Shown here one piece after another: positions 36,509 through 46,100 of a stretch of DNA of 64,000 nucleotides. Made by a program: the position numbers and the translations under genes. The notes beneath the pieces are model-generated. The model searched no databases. It was not told the origin of the DNA and worked only from the letters and a program-made list of their open reading frames with translations. The DNA comes from Alphaproteobacteria bacterium (GTDB lineage: Bacteria > Pseudomonadota > Alphaproteobacteria > Sphingomonadales > Emcibacteraceae): positions 62,001 to 126,000 of the forward strand of contig JAGREE010000009.1 of NCBI GenBank assembly GCA_020446675.1. Direction: 5' to 3'. Position 1 is the first letter of the stretch, and each line of letters starts with the position of its first letter.

Positions 36509-37669
36509 ATGATAAAAAAGCTTCTGGTCATTATTGTTGTCTTATGCTCGCCAAATGCCTACGCCGCTGATAATAAATCAGTGGCTGAGGCATGGGCCAA
36601 TGTCAGCGATGTCATGAAAAAAGACTTTGTAAGCTCAAACACCATCGGTGGCAGTTTATACTATGTTCGGGACGGTAAACCTTACGGCGCGTTAAACCTT
36701 GGTCTTGCCGATCTGGCGACAAAGCGTGCCGTCGATGAAAACACAATTTTCCACTGGGCTTCCATTACCAAGACATTCACAGATATCGCCCTGATGCAAT
36801 TGGTGGAAGAAGGAAAGGTTAAGCTCTCCGACCCAATTATAAAATATCTGCCTGAGCTTAGAAAAGTTCATAATCCATACGGTTCGATGGAGGATATTAC
36901 CCTAGATATGCTGGTCAGCCATACGTCCGGCTTCAGGAACGGGTCGTGGCCATGGGCTGGTGGCGAAGACTGGATGCCGTTTGAGCCAACAGACTGGGAA
37001 CAGATTGTAGCCATGCTGCCATATATGAAAATTAATTTTAAACCGGGGTCAAAATTTCAATATTCGAACCCCGCCCTTATTTTTATTGGTAAAGTGATTG
37101 AAAAGGTCACAGGTGAAGATATTGAAATTTATATCAATAAAAATATCCTGATGCCGCTTGAGATGCGTAGCAGTTATTTTGATATAACCCCCAGACACCT
37201 GCTGAAATATAGATCCAACAATTATTTTGTGGTCGACGGGTTGGTCGATGAACAGGGCCTTGACTTTGATACCGGCATTACTGCCGCCAATGGCGGTCTT
37301 AATGCACCAATGAAGGATATGGTGAAATATCTGAATTTCCTGCTCGGAACTGGTGATAAAAAACTTTATGAAGGGATTTTAAAGCGAAAAACACTGGAAA
37401 GCCTGTGGCAGCCGGTTGCGCCGATCGAAGAGAATGAAAGTTGGCTTGAGCAGATAAGCCACGGATTTTTCCTTTATGATCATAAGGATAGTGGGGCCCA
37501 TTATATTGGCCATACCGGTAGTCAGGCCGCTTATTATTCGTTTTTCTATTTAAATCCCAAGACCAACTCGGCAGTTATCATGGTGACCAACAGCCGACCA
37601 AGAGACAGTGAGCGAAAATATATTTATTCTATGAGAAAATATATTTTTGATAACTTGCTCTATAAATAA
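36509..37669 (+). CDS. exported serine beta-lactamase/D-peptidase-family hydrolase
   Basis: A class C beta-lactamase/DD-peptidase-fold enzyme; the family includes D-aminopeptidases and esterases. A signal peptide ends at NAYAAD. The catalytic SxxK is SITK within FHWASITKTFTDIAL, the second motif is YSN in QYSNPALIFIG, and the third is HTG in GHTGSQAAYY. From the ATG at 36509 it has 386 residues; the in-frame start at 36470 is inside the previous gene and would spoil the signal peptide. In tandem with the deacylase-like lipoprotein. Confidence 0.88.
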   Translation: MIKKLLVIIVVLCSPNAYAADNKSVAEAWANVSDVMKKDFVSSNTIGGSLYYVRDGKPYGALNLGLADLATKRAVDENTIFHWASITKTFTDIALMQLVEEGKVKLSDPIIKYLPELRKVHNPYGSMEDITLDMLVSHTSGFRNGSWPWAGGEDWMPFEPTDWEQIVAMLPYMKINFKPGSKFQYSNPALIFIGKVIEKVTGEDIEIYINKNILMPLEMRSSYFDITPRHLLKYRSNNYFVVDGLVDEQGLDFDTGITAANGGLNAPMKDMVKYLNFLLGTGDKKLYEGILKRKTLESLWQPVAPIEENESWLEQISHGFFLYDHKDSGAHYIGHTGSQAAYYSFFYLNPKTNSAVIMVTNSRPRDSERKYIYSMRKYIFDNLLYK

Positions 37670-37678
37670 TAAGAACAA

Positions 37679-37700
37679 TGACGTCATTACGTCAGTTTTT
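37679..37700 (+). terminator. intrinsic terminator between convergent genes
   Basis: TGACGT (37679-37684) pairs with ACGTCA (37689-37694) around a 4-base loop, followed by GTTTTT on the plus strand. It ends the deacylase/serine hydrolase transcript and overlaps the stop codon of the convergent FAD oxidase gene. Confidence 0.6.
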
Positions 37701-39008
37701 ATTGAGACGCCAACTTTTTAAGGCGTCCTGTAATTGAAAAAGCCAGTAAGCCGTTTGCGCCACGATCGGGCCAAACGGCTTACCAGCATAGTCCAGTCCA
37801 AAAGGTTCAAACAGTTTATAACGCTCGTCCCCATTGGCAATGGCGTCCGAGACAACTTCGCCGCCGGCAATTGTTGATGTCATACCAGAGCCGCCAAATC
37901 CCTGATTATACCAGAAACCGGGTTCCAGCTGGCCGATTTGCGGCATTTTATGAACGGGATACCCCATAAGACCACCCCAGGCCACGTCGGCTTTTATGCC
38001 CTTGAGTTGCGGATAGACCACCAGCAAATCCTTCATCATGATTTGTTTAAGGTCTTCTCCCTGAGGGTTAAACGTGGAAACCCGTCCTCCCCAAAATAGA
38101 GAGCCATTTGGAAGTCTCCGGTAATAATTGGATGAAAAACGGTTATCGCTTAATCCATGTAATCCTTCCACCGCCGAATTAAGCCGTTCTCCAAGAGGCT
38201 CAGTCAGCAACACATATGTTGCTACCGGAAGAGTTGCTCTGGATAGCTTTCTGTTCAGATTGCCAATATAAGCGCTACAGCACAGAACAATCTGATCGGC
38301 AGTGACTGAGCCTTTCTCCGTAATCACTTTCCAACCATTTTCCATTCGCGCAATTTTTATTGCCGGGGATTTTTCATAGATGCGTGCGCCCCCTTCTTCA
38401 GCCTGCGCGGCAGAATGACAGGTATAATTTAAGGAATGAACCTGTATACCGCCCGCCTTCATGAGGCCATCATAATATCGTTTTGAATGATAAAGGGATC
38501 TTATTTTATCCCGGGACCAGAATGGATATTCCAAATCCATTACGTCTTTAATTAGCTCAATTCTATTCTCTACAGCCCGCCGCTCATCAAACCATGAAAC
38601 TTCAAGCAGACCTTCGGTTTCCCCCCTTATGTCATGACGATCACCTATGCGTTTTTTAAGAAGGGATAGCCCCATATTGGTCAGCCGGTAAAGTTCTCTG
38701 GCATGATTTTTACCGACCTTTTTCACAAGCTTTTCAATATCCAGCGCATAACCGGAACTGCAAAAGCTGCCGTTTCGCCCAGATGCGCCCCATGCAATCC
38801 TGTTTGCTTCAATCAGCACCGGTTTTATGCCACGGTCAACAAGCCCCTGTGCCGTGGCCACGCCGGCCATTCCGCCACCAATGATACAAACGGTCGTTGA
38901 TATTTCATCGGTTAGTTCGGGAAACGCTTTTTTGACATTAAGTGTACGCGAATAATAGCTGTCTATATATTCGCCTTTTTCCCCTGCCCGATCATATGGT
39001 TCCGACAT
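37692..39008 (-). CDS. FAD-dependent oxidoreductase (DAO / gamma-glutamylputrescine oxidase type)
   Basis: A DAO-superfamily flavoenzyme of 438 residues oxidising an amino acid or amine; subgroup PuuB/OrdL-like. The dinucleotide-binding motif is VCIIGGGMAGVATAQGL, then IAWGASGRNGSFCSSGY, the central QIVLCCSAYIGNLN, and the C-terminal NQGFGGSGMTSTIAGGEVV. Substrate not certain; a D- or gamma-linked amino acid would suit the neighbouring D-aminoacylase and peptidase genes. An 11-bp inverted repeat lies about 40-80 bases upstream of the start. Confidence 0.88.
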   Translation of the reverse strand: MSEPYDRAGEKGEYIDSYYSRTLNVKKAFPELTDEISTTVCIIGGGMAGVATAQGLVDRGIKPVLIEANRIAWGASGRNGSFCSSGYALDIEKLVKKVGKNHARELYRLTNMGLSLLKKRIGDRHDIRGETEGLLEVSWFDERRAVENRIELIKDVMDLEYPFWSRDKIRSLYHSKRYYDGLMKAGGIQVHSLNYTCHSAAQAEEGGARIYEKSPAIKIARMENGWKVITEKGSVTADQIVLCCSAYIGNLNRKLSRATLPVATYVLLTEPLGERLNSAVEGLHGLSDNRFSSNYYRRLPNGSLFWGGRVSTFNPQGEDLKQIMMKDLLVVYPQLKGIKADVAWGGLMGYPVHKMPQIGQLEPGFWYNQGFGGSGMTSTIAGGEVVSDAIANGDERYKLFEPFGLDYAGKPFGPIVAQTAYWLFQLQDALKSWRLNKN

Positions 39009-39044
39009 TTATCTGCTTCTTTCTGAACAATTCATATAGGCCTT

Positions 39045-39090
39045 TGTAACGCTATATGAACCCAGGGAAATAAGGCATAATAGCGTTACA
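39045..39090. promoter_or_regulatory. 11-bp inverted repeat upstream of the FAD oxidase gene
   Basis: TGTAACGCTAT (39045-39055) and its exact reverse complement (39080-39090) are separated by 24 bases in the gap between the amidohydrolase and FAD oxidase genes. No T-run follows on either strand, so an operator pair is likelier than a terminator. The decamer GTAACGCAAT at 34845-34854 differs by one base. Confidence 0.45.
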
Positions 39091-39117
39091 TACAATATAA
39101 TTTTAGCAAAAAGACAA

Positions 39118-40398
39118 CTATAATTCTTTATAGATCACGCCGTCCTTCATCACCATTTTTAAATGGCTTATGGAGTCCAGGTCTTCAAGCGGATTACCCT
39201 CCAATGCGATAAGGTCTGCCAGAAATCCCGCCTTTACCTGACCTAAAGTATCTTTCATATTCATCAGTTCGGCATCAACGATTGTTGCCGCCTGCAACGT
39301 TTTTAGGATACTTAAACCATACTCATGCATCAGTTTAAGTTCACGCAGGTTGTCCCCATGCGTATAAGGGCCAACATCACTGCCATTACAGATGGTAACG
39401 CCCGCTTCCATTGCTGACGTCATGGCGGCATGTTTGCGTTTAACGCCTGCCGGCATTTCATCAATTCCTTTTTTCCATCCGGAATATTGGGCATTGGCTT
39501 CGGTAACGGTCAAGGTCGGGCAATAAATAACATTGTGTTTTTTCATTAACCTGAACGTGTCAAGTGTCCCCGCATCACCATGCTCAATGGACTGTACACC
39601 GGCGAGGATTGCTCTTCTCATCCCCTCGTCGGTGGCGGAATGGGCAACAACACGACGACCACTGCTTGCAGCTGTCTCAACAACCATTTTAAATTCATCA
39701 AGACTGAACGTTGGCCGGGCTTCCCCGTTTGGTCCCCATCGGTAGTCGGCATAGATTTTCACGACATCGGCGCCTTTTCCAATCTGATCCCGCACAACAC
39801 GGACCAGATCAGAGCCGTCAGCTGCTTCCGCCCCAAGGGTAACGGTATGGGAAAGATCAAGCCCTTTTGGCCCATAGCTTCCGGTCGCGACAATGGCACG
39901 TCCGGCAACAATTAAGCGTGGGCCAACTATTACCCCTTTTTCCATTGCTTTTTTTAATCCGACATCGGCATATCCCGCCCCTTCGGTCCCTAAATCCCTT
40001 AAGGACGTAAAACCGGCATCTAGTGTTGCCTTCATATGGCCGACTGCGCGTGCCACCCGCTCGGCGCGACTTTCCCAAAGAACCTGATCATTCCAGCTGG
40101 TTTCATTATAAGGGTGCAGCAGGATATGGCTATGGGCATCGATCAGTCCCGGCATAAGGGTAAGCCCGGTAAGATCCAAGATTTTTAGCTTTTCCATTGG
40201 AATTTGATATGAGCCCTGAATATTATTCTCAGTATCAATTGCCGCAATTTTATTATTTTCTATGAGAACGGCTTTTCCCTCAATCAGCTTTCCTTCGGCT
40301 ACATCCAGTATTCTCGCATTTTTAAGTAAAATATAGTTTTGTGCAAAAGTTGTCTGAGCCATTAACAGGCTCAGGAAAATCATAATCAGGCTTTTCAC
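39118..40398 (-). CDS. exported metal-dependent amidohydrolase (prolidase/imidazolonepropionase-like)
   Basis: A 426-residue amidohydrolase with a signal peptide (MAQTTFAQN). The metal motif is GLIDAHSHILLHP; the lysine that may be carboxylated lies in DVVKIYADYRW; then VAHSATDEGMR, SIEHGDAG and the aspartate in ICNGSDVGPY. The subgroup includes Xaa-Pro and Xaa-Arg/Lys dipeptidases and imidazolonepropionase-like enzymes; which peptide is cut cannot be told. The start is GTG at 40398 with GAGGA before it. It is divergent from NhaC copy 2 and lies upstream of the FAD oxidase. Confidence 0.86.
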   Translation of the reverse strand: MKSLIMIFLSLLMAQTTFAQNYILLKNARILDVAEGKLIEGKAVLIENNKIAAIDTENNIQGSYQIPMEKLKILDLTGLTLMPGLIDAHSHILLHPYNETSWNDQVLWESRAERVARAVGHMKATLDAGFTSLRDLGTEGAGYADVGLKKAMEKGVIVGPRLIVAGRAIVATGSYGPKGLDLSHTVTLGAEAADGSDLVRVVRDQIGKGADVVKIYADYRWGPNGEARPTFSLDEFKMVVETAASSGRRVVAHSATDEGMRRAILAGVQSIEHGDAGTLDTFRLMKKHNVIYCPTLTVTEANAQYSGWKKGIDEMPAGVKRKHAAMTSAMEAGVTICNGSDVGPYTHGDNLRELKLMHEYGLSILKTLQAATIVDAELMNMKDTLGQVKAGFLADLIALEGNPLEDLDSISHLKMVMKDGVIYKEL

Positions 40399-40492
40399 TC
40401 ATCCTCTCCCATAAGAATTCTTGCATTTATAAACAATCATCACCATACTTCAAAAAAACTCAATACTACAAAGTAAATATGAAGGGCGGAAA

Positions 40493-41869
40493 ATGGGTTG
40501 GTTGACAATTTTACCTCAAGTCGTGGCGATCAGTATAGTTTTATGGCGGAAAGAGGTAATCATAGCCTTGCTTGCCGCCATTTTTACTTCCGAACTCCTG
40601 CTTATTATTGATGCTTCCGATGTCAATATCGCAATGGCCCCTATTGCCACTATTGAGCGGATCGTAAATGTTTTTTCCAGCCCCGACAGCACCCGTGTAT
40701 TAATGTTTTCTCTGATCATTGGATGTCTTATTGCATATTTGCGTCATTCGGGTGGTGTGACGGCCATGGTTGATTTATTGATCAATAAAGGCATAACCAA
40801 AACAAAACGCCAGGCTGGCTTGATGTCCTTTCTGATCGGTATTGTCCTTTTTGTTGAAAGCAACCTGAGTGTGATTACCGCCGGGATTGTTTCGCGCGGC
40901 CTTTTTGATAAATTTGGAATGAGCCGGGAAAGACTGGCTTATATTATTGACAGCACCAGTGCTCCCGTCTGCATGCTGATCCTGATGAATGGCTGGGGGG
41001 CGGTTGTCCTTGCCAACCTCAATGCAAATGGGCTTGAAAACCCGGAGACAACTTTGGTCGGGACAATTTTTTATAATTTTTATGCCTGGATTGCGTTACT
41101 TATTGTGCTTTACACAATCCTGAGTGACAAACTCGTCGGCCCAATGAAAGAAGCAGAAGAAAGAACCCAGCATGCAATCGAAGAGGATCCGGCCCCAGAA
41201 TTTCCGGCAAGTCGTGCCAGCTTTATGGTCGTCCCGCTGCTGACTTTAATCGGGCTTATTTTTGCGTTTATGTACTGGAGTGGTGACGGCGTTATCCGTA
41301 ATGGTGACGGATCACAATCTATTCTCTATGCCACTATTCTTTCCTGTCTCGTTGCCTATGTGATGATGCTGAGTAGCGGGCGTTTCACTCATATTAAGCT
41401 TGTGGAAATTGGGTTTAAAGGGATGAATGAGCTATTACAGCTGGTCACTATCGTATTATTATCGCTTGCACTCGGCTCAAGCCTTAAAGTGCTTGGCACC
41501 GGGGCCTTTGTTGCCGGAATTGCCGGTGAAAACCTGCCTTTGATTATGATTGTGCCGATGCTGTTTCTGGCATCTTCGATAATGGCTTTCACCACCGGAA
41601 CATCATGGGGCACATTTGCCCTTATGATCCCGCTTGGGGTTCCCCTGATCCACACATTGGGCCTGCCACCCGCATTTGTGATTTCAGCCATTCTTGGCGG
41701 CGGTGTATTCGGTGATCATTGCTCCCCAATTTCTGATACAACTATGATTTCATCTGTTGCGGCCGGATGCACTTTGCTTGATCATGTCCGCACCCAACTG
41801 CCTTATGCATTGCTTGGCGGCTTTCTTACCTTCTTTGTCTATATTATTGCTGGTATTTTTATCATTTAA
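40493..41869 (+). CDS. NhaC-family carrier (copy 2)
   Basis: A 458-residue polytopic carrier in the same superfamily as 33301-34815, about as long but clearly diverged. Shared landmarks are FVESNLSVITAGIVSRGLF in place of FFSDLGTPLI, the FTTGTSWGTFALMIPLG segment and the GGGVFGDHCSPISDTTMISSVAAGC signature. It may carry a product of the module, such as an organic or amino acid, rather than serve only pH balance. GGGCGGAAA precedes the ATG. Divergent from the exported amidohydrolase and convergent with the asparaginase, overlapping it by four bases. Confidence 0.9.
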   Translation: MGWLTILPQVVAISIVLWRKEVIIALLAAIFTSELLLIIDASDVNIAMAPIATIERIVNVFSSPDSTRVLMFSLIIGCLIAYLRHSGGVTAMVDLLINKGITKTKRQAGLMSFLIGIVLFVESNLSVITAGIVSRGLFDKFGMSRERLAYIIDSTSAPVCMLILMNGWGAVVLANLNANGLENPETTLVGTIFYNFYAWIALLIVLYTILSDKLVGPMKEAEERTQHAIEEDPAPEFPASRASFMVVPLLTLIGLIFAFMYWSGDGVIRNGDGSQSILYATILSCLVAYVMMLSSGRFTHIKLVEIGFKGMNELLQLVTIVLLSLALGSSLKVLGTGAFVAGIAGENLPLIMIVPMLFLASSIMAFTTGTSWGTFALMIPLGVPLIHTLGLPPAFVISAILGGGVFGDHCSPISDTTMISSVAAGCTLLDHVRTQLPYALLGGFLTFFVYIIAGIFII

Positions 41870-42858
41870 TAATCAGGTTTGCAGATTTCCTGTCCGGCCA
41901 TGATACTTATCATCAAGTAAAGACGGGCTTTGGGACCATCAAGAATACCTGCCGGAACAAGTCCTCTGGCAATAAGATCAATTTCCGCACCAGGATATCC
42001 GTAACTATTTTCAAATACTGGCCCTTCCGCTGTTCTGCTGCAGAGGATAACAGGCATTTTAGCAATCACCCTGTCAAGAAGGGGGAGCCACTTTTCCGGA
42101 AGATGACCGGCACCGAAAGCCTCTATAACCAGACCCTGATAGTTTTCGGATATATAATATTCAAGCAAGTCTCCCGGATCCCCCAAAGTCGCCTTTATAA
42201 GACCAACTTTAGGAACCGGATGAGCATTTACGATTTGAAATGATTGTTTTTTCTTTACGGGAGCAGATAGTAAAACTTTTCCTTCGCAAATCTGGCCAAC
42301 TTTTCCACCATTTAATGATTTGAAAGCACCCACATCACGGGTATGACATTTCTGAACAAATCTGGCAGCGTGAATTTCATCATTCATTAAAACAACCACG
42401 CCGGAATTCGCGAGCGGTTTATAGGTTGCAGCAATCACCGCCCCGAGAATATTTGAAGGCCCGTCCGCGCTTACCATATTCGCACTTCTCATTGCTCCCG
42501 TAAAAATTACGGGAATTTTAACATCAAGCATCAGATCAAGTGCAAAGGCCATTTCTTCCATTGTATCTGTACCCTGAATGATGACAACCCCATCCGAGAT
42601 GTCTTTTTCAGCCAACTCTTCAATAATTTTTTTTAATAAAATGACATCCATAATATCCAGATTGGCGCTCGCAATCAGTTTAATACATTTGGGTTTAACG
42701 GAGGCAATTTTCTCAATTCCCGGAACGGCATTACATAGCTCATCGGCAGTGATCGAAGGAACCACTCCCTCGCCAGAATTGCCTTTCTCATTTTTTGATG
42801 GGGCCATGGAGATTGTGCCCCCAAGCAAAACAACTGAAATAGACAACATTTTATCCAT
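41866..42858 (-). CDS. asparaginase/glutaminase-family amidohydrolase
   Basis: Hydrolyses asparagine (or a related amide) to aspartate and ammonia. The first catalytic threonine lies in LLGGTISM and the second in the IIQGTDTMEEMA motif; the TGAMRSANMVSADGPSN segment and the C-terminal GYPGAEIDLIARGLVPAGILDGPKAR also fit. The 330 residues match the L-asparaginase family. No clear signal peptide, so cytoplasmic. AGGAGA precedes the ATG. It fits the amino-acid scavenging role of its neighbours. Confidence 0.9.
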   Translation of the reverse strand: MDKMLSISVVLLGGTISMAPSKNEKGNSGEGVVPSITADELCNAVPGIEKIASVKPKCIKLIASANLDIMDVILLKKIIEELAEKDISDGVVIIQGTDTMEEMAFALDLMLDVKIPVIFTGAMRSANMVSADGPSNILGAVIAATYKPLANSGVVVLMNDEIHAARFVQKCHTRDVGAFKSLNGGKVGQICEGKVLLSAPVKKKQSFQIVNAHPVPKVGLIKATLGDPGDLLEYYISENYQGLVIEAFGAGHLPEKWLPLLDRVIAKMPVILCSRTAEGPVFENSYGYPGAEIDLIARGLVPAGILDGPKARLYLMISIMAGQEICKPDY

Positions 42859-43110
42859 TATAATTTCTCCTAAATTGTGCCCGATTTATATGAATATACT
42901 TATACCTTATTCGAGTCTTTTTAAAGTTGTCTATTAACTTCTGAATTCAGAAAAAATAATTTTCCTTAATAACAATGACTTAGAATAAATGTTGTTTTTT
43001 TAAATATTATATTAATATAGTTAATGTTAAAGTTGTCTGAGAATTTTGATAGCAACTTATTGATCAAATTCAATCAGTTAATGAATAAGGTTTAAGTGGT
43101 ACGTTAAAAA
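42859..43110. promoter_or_regulatory. divergent control region between asparaginase and the giant PAS protein
   Basis: A 252-base AT-rich gap with no gene. It holds an exact 12-bp direct repeat, TTAAAGTTGTCT, at 42921-42932 and 43027-43038, and a perfect 14-bp palindrome TTCTGAATTCAGAA at 42939-42952. Both are candidate regulator sites; no convincing promoter pair stood out. Confidence 0.4.
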
Positions 43111-46100
43111 ATGAGCGCAGTAGAAGATTTAAGTCAAGAACGTCGAATTACATTTTGTTTGTATGAGTATTGGGAAAAACTCGCTGGTGAATCCGGCCTG
43201 CCTGCCTTAAAAAATATGAACCGAAATGAAATTGCACCATTTAAGAAAAACCTTGTTCTTTTAGATCTGCGTAATGGACAGGATAATCCCACGTTCCAGG
43301 TAATTGGGCAGGATCTGTTGGAAGATCTGGATGATGACCTGACAAACAAGCCGGTCAGCAGTGTTCCCCGCCGTACTATGCTCAGCCGTGTAACCGATCA
43401 TTATATGGAAGTCCTGGCAAACCGCGTACCGATCGCTTTTGAAGCCGAGTTTGTCAATAAGGAAGGTGAAAAAGCTCTTTACCGAGGTATCTTGCTGCCT
43501 TTCAGTGATGATAATAAAAATATTAATTTCATACTTGGTGGGGTTCGCTGGATTCTTGAAAAAGATGTTACGCTTGATGACACCAAGCCAACTATTGAAG
43601 AATTAATGCGCCAGATTGCACAAGGCAGGGAAGATTATACACCCGAATCTGAACAGCCTTACGATACTGCTGCAAGCGTTGATGAAGATATTCCTGAATT
43701 TGCAGAAACAGAATTAAATGATGAAATCCTTGAAGCTGACGTGACTGATGCGATTTCAGAGCCGGACATAACTGCTGAAGATGAAATGGTTATAGCAGAC
43801 GAAACTTATGACGAGGACATATTATCTGAATTCAATGCGGATAATAATGCGGAAACAGAAACTGCAGAAAATGAAGATGATATTCTGGCCCTTGATATTG
43901 AAGATGAGGATGAAGATGAAGCAATTGCCTATTCTGAGCCTGAGAATGAAACTGATGCACTTGATCTAGGGAATAGTGAAACGGATACGCTTGATTTGGA
44001 TAGTGATGATTATAGCACTGAATTAGCAGCTGAAGAAAACCTTGAAATGGCATCCCTTCAAACTCCCGAATTTGAGCACATCGCGGAAAATGAGGACCTT
44101 GTCTTTGGTGAAGACCTGGAAGAAGCATTACAAAGCTCTGATTTGAACGCCGAAGCTGAATCAGACAATTCCCATAATTTTGAAGCTGAGACAACTTATC
44201 ACGAAGCCGATGGTCATTCCGACAAACCGGACAGCGATTACCAAACCGCATCACCGGGTAGCCTTCTCCGTAAAATATTCATTCCTATGGATGAACAGAC
44301 AGAAATAAATATATCTGATTTGGATGACGATGATGAATTAATGTTATCCGCATCAGAAAATACAGAAGAACAGGAAGATGTAACAGAAAGTGGTCACCAT
44401 GAAGATAATCTGTCTTCATTCAGTGCTTTGGTTGATGCCATCCAAAATGGGGAAGAGGACTCTGAGACTTCTCAGGACGATTTGACAGAGGCTGAAATTA
44501 GAGAAGATGAAATAGCGCAGTGGCCCTTTGATAATGAGGACCATCAAAACCCGGATCATTTGGAAACTCAGGATGCTGACAACTCAGTGTCAGAAGACCT
44601 CCAACAGTCAGTTGATCTAGAGAATCCAGCAGAAGAAAGCTTGCTCAATACTGTAAATGATGAAGAAGCACAGGCAATTGAGAGAAATGATCTTCAGCAA
44701 GGCGACTTTGATAATGATGAATTCGAAGATATTTTAGAGCTGACAGAAATGGCTGAGGAAGAAGTTGTTTCAGACGATTCCGGAGAGCCCTCATTTAGTG
44801 CTGATTTCGATGAAAATGAGGAAATTACTGATTTCCTTGATGTAGAAGATACCGTTCCATTTGAAGAAGACTTAATTAATGAATTAACGTCGGTAGAACA
44901 AATTGATGAAAAACCAAAGACATTAGAGAGTTTGTTGGCTGAGGACAGTACCGCCGAAGAACTTAATATAGAAAGCTCTGAAGAGCTTAATAAAAGTGAA
45001 GACGCTGACAACCCTGAAATGGAACAGCATGATGAATCTGTTTCAAGCAGTGAAGACGATGACGGCGCGGATCATGGTCTTGACTATGAGGCCAATGCCG
45101 ATATCGGATCTGATTCTGAAATTTCTGAACCTGAAGACATTAGCACTGAAGAAAATCTCGTTGAAGAGAAGCTCGATGAAGACACCTCTGATCACGAGGA
45201 AGAAGATTTGGTCCTTACAATCGAAGAAGGTTTACATTCGAGCTTTGATACCGCCCCATTGGATAGTCATGAAGACGAATTCAAAACTGACGCTCCTGAA
45301 ATGGAACAGCAGGATGAATTTGTTGTAAGCAGTGAAGACGATGATAGCCATGATCATGATCTTGACTATGAGGCCACTGCCGATATCGGATCTGATTCTG
45401 AAATTTCTGAACCTGAAGACATTATCACTGAAAAAATTATCGCTGAAGAAAATCTCGTTGAAGACACCTCTGATCACGAGGCAGAAGATTTGGTCCTTAC
45501 AACAGAAGACGATTTACATTCGACAGTTGATACCGCCCCATTGGATAGCCGCGAAGACAATGACAGTGCATACGATGATGACCTGTCTATTGAAGAATTA
45601 ATGCAAAGTATAATTGCCGAACGCAAATTTGATCAGGCCTACATTCGTGAACAGGCTTTACGCGAAGATCAAGAGCAAAATGAAGAATTGACAAAAGACG
45701 GTCAGACTGAAGAAACCGTCAAAGCAAGTGAAAGCCTTACCGAGGGAACTGAGAGCGACTATAATCCCGACGCGGATAGTCCCGAAGAAGACCTGATCAG
45801 CATATCTGACACTAAAGACGAAATTTTACGTGAAGACCAGGCAGGTCTTGATTTTGTTTCTGAATATGAAAGCTTGTTTGATGAATATCCAGCCGCTGCT
45901 GAGATTGATACGCCAGCACCCAATGAAGAAACAGACAGAACATCCGATGCGACTGTAACTCCTGAAACGTCCTCTGAAGATCTTGAGGCGGACAATCAGG
46001 AGATAAACGTCCTAGATGATAATGCATATACTGATAATACGCTTTCAGAATCTGATCAGAATCCGTTAGAAGCCAACGAGATCACGACAGTTCAGCCTTA

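Noticed and set aside
39045..39090. The inverted repeat as a terminator of the amidohydrolase gene
   Set aside because: The loop would be 24 bases and no T-run follows on either strand.
45013..45564. Repeats as a CRISPR or mobile element
   Set aside because: Only two long in-frame copies within a coding region, with no spacers, terminal repeats or transposase.
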